A stretch of DNA of 52,885 nt. Origin: Silicimonas sp. GTDB taxonomy: Bacteria; Pseudomonadota; Alphaproteobacteria; Rhodobacterales; Rhodobacteraceae. The stretch covers positions 1 to 52,885 of the forward strand of contig JAJEFO010000018.1 of the NCBI GenBank assembly GCA_022820365.1, read 5' to 3'. The notes under the pieces were generated by a model. It had not been told where the DNA came from. It made no database searches and saw nothing but the letters and a program-made list of their open reading frames with translations. The first letter of the stretch is position 1, and the number at the start of each line of letters is the position of its first letter. A program made the position numbers and the translations under genes. This document shows positions 52,293 to 52,885 of this stretch, one piece after another.

Positions 52293-52885
52293 TCGACCCG
52301 CTCGTCCGCATGTCGCGAACTCATCCCTTGGCCGAACGAACTCTGGATCGCAGTTGTCTATTTCCTGGTGCCCCTGTGCTGCCTCGTGTCGCTGTTGCTC
52401 GGACGCTTGCGCGAGATTCGGCAGGGCGGCTCGAGCCTGCAGGCAACCTCAGCGCTGTCGGCCTTGGCCATTACGCTCTACTCGATTGCGATCGTCCATA
52501 CCGATGTCGTGAGAGCCATGCTACTCTTTTGCCTCACCCCGATCTGGAGCACGCATCTTGCGCGTGCGGTTCTGGGGGAAGTGATCACACCTTCGTGCAT
52601 ACTGGCCATGGTCTGAGCATTTGTCGGCATGCCGACAATCTTCGGACTTGGGGCAAGCGTTCCGCTGCCGCGCAATGCAGATGATTGGCTTGGACTGGGT
52701 TCCGGAATTGTCAGGGCAGTCGCCGCGGTTCGTCTCGATCGGGACCGCCACCTTCTTTCGGCCGAGATGACTGGCGTGTTCATTCTGTGGGCAGCGATCT
52801 TCTCGATCTCGGCCACGCTTGTCGTGGCACCGGGCAGCGAACCAGATGCGGATTTGGTGCTGACTACGCTTCTCTGGCTTGTGCC
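52293..52885 (+). pseudogene. EamA/DMT family transporter, broken and cut by window end
   Basis: The frame carries a transporter-like protein: PWPNELWIAVVYFLVPLC, SALSALAITLYSIAIVHTDVV, MLLFCLTPIWSTHLARAVLGE, then an in-frame TGA (52614-52616) and, in the same frame, FVGMPTIFGLGASVPLPRN and FILWAAIFSISATLVVAPG. The sequence matches a branch of EamA transporters across the stop. A stop also precedes the fragment (52290) and no start is visible, so the N-terminal helices are missing. The far end lies beyond the window. Confidence 0.75.

Overview
The window looks like a GC-rich alphaproteobacterial chromosome segment, most likely Rhodobacterales or a close relative. The reasons are the conserved block TPR protein - bamB - der - serS, a LOG-family protein beside a LysM protein and an Atm1-type ABC exporter, a FeMn superoxide dismutase of the alphaproteobacterial type, and heterotetrameric sarcosine-oxidase-type genes. 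This is inferred from gene content; no database search was possible.

Region by region. Bases 1-900 hold mobile-element scars: a probable transposase tail and a frameshifted serine recombinase. Bases 1-5.5 kb also carry an RND-superfamily (HAE3/MMPL-like) exporter, an SDR-cupin pair and superoxide dismutase. Bases 5.6-21.7 kb are mostly housekeeping: LOG protein, a very repetitive LysM envelope protein, an Atm1-type exporter, an RND pump with its adaptor (HAE1 family, 1219 aa), the TPR/BamB/Der block and seryl-tRNA synthetase. Bases 22-28.5 kb carry scattered single genes (small proteins, EEP-family phosphatase, Ppx/GppA, an orphan beta-class DNA methylase, KDPG aldolase, an M48 protease with a small membrane protein). 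A hipBA toxin-antitoxin locus with three copies of a TTAAGAGC operator lies at 28.9-30.65 kb.

Bases 30.8-51.8 kb form about 21 kb of catabolic genes that alternate in direction, with starts and stops often overlapping by 1-11 nt. Operon A (minus, 35.7 to 30.8 kb) encodes an M14-family deacylase, a Rieske mononuclear-iron oxygenase, two tandem paralogues of a family I do not recognise, and an AllG-like DUF1116 protein. Operon B (plus, 35.8-38.0 kb) encodes a HisC-like aminotransferase and the two halves of a split ThDP decarboxylase of the sulfopyruvate/phosphonopyruvate type. Then come a MATE transporter, a cupin-XRE regulator and an AhpD-like protein (minus), a complete polar-amino-acid ABC importer (plus), a second cupin-XRE regulator (minus), soxBDAG plus a RidA-family gene (plus), and a membrane desaturase with a Rieske ferredoxin (minus). 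I infer uptake and stepwise breakdown of an N-methylated and/or N-acylated amino compound; the substrate is unknown. Operon A, with its unknown paralogue pair and an orphan DUF1116 protein, is the best candidate for an undescribed system.

The last 0.6 kb is a broken EamA/DMT transporter with an in-frame TGA. No tRNA, rRNA, CRISPR array or intact insertion sequence was seen.
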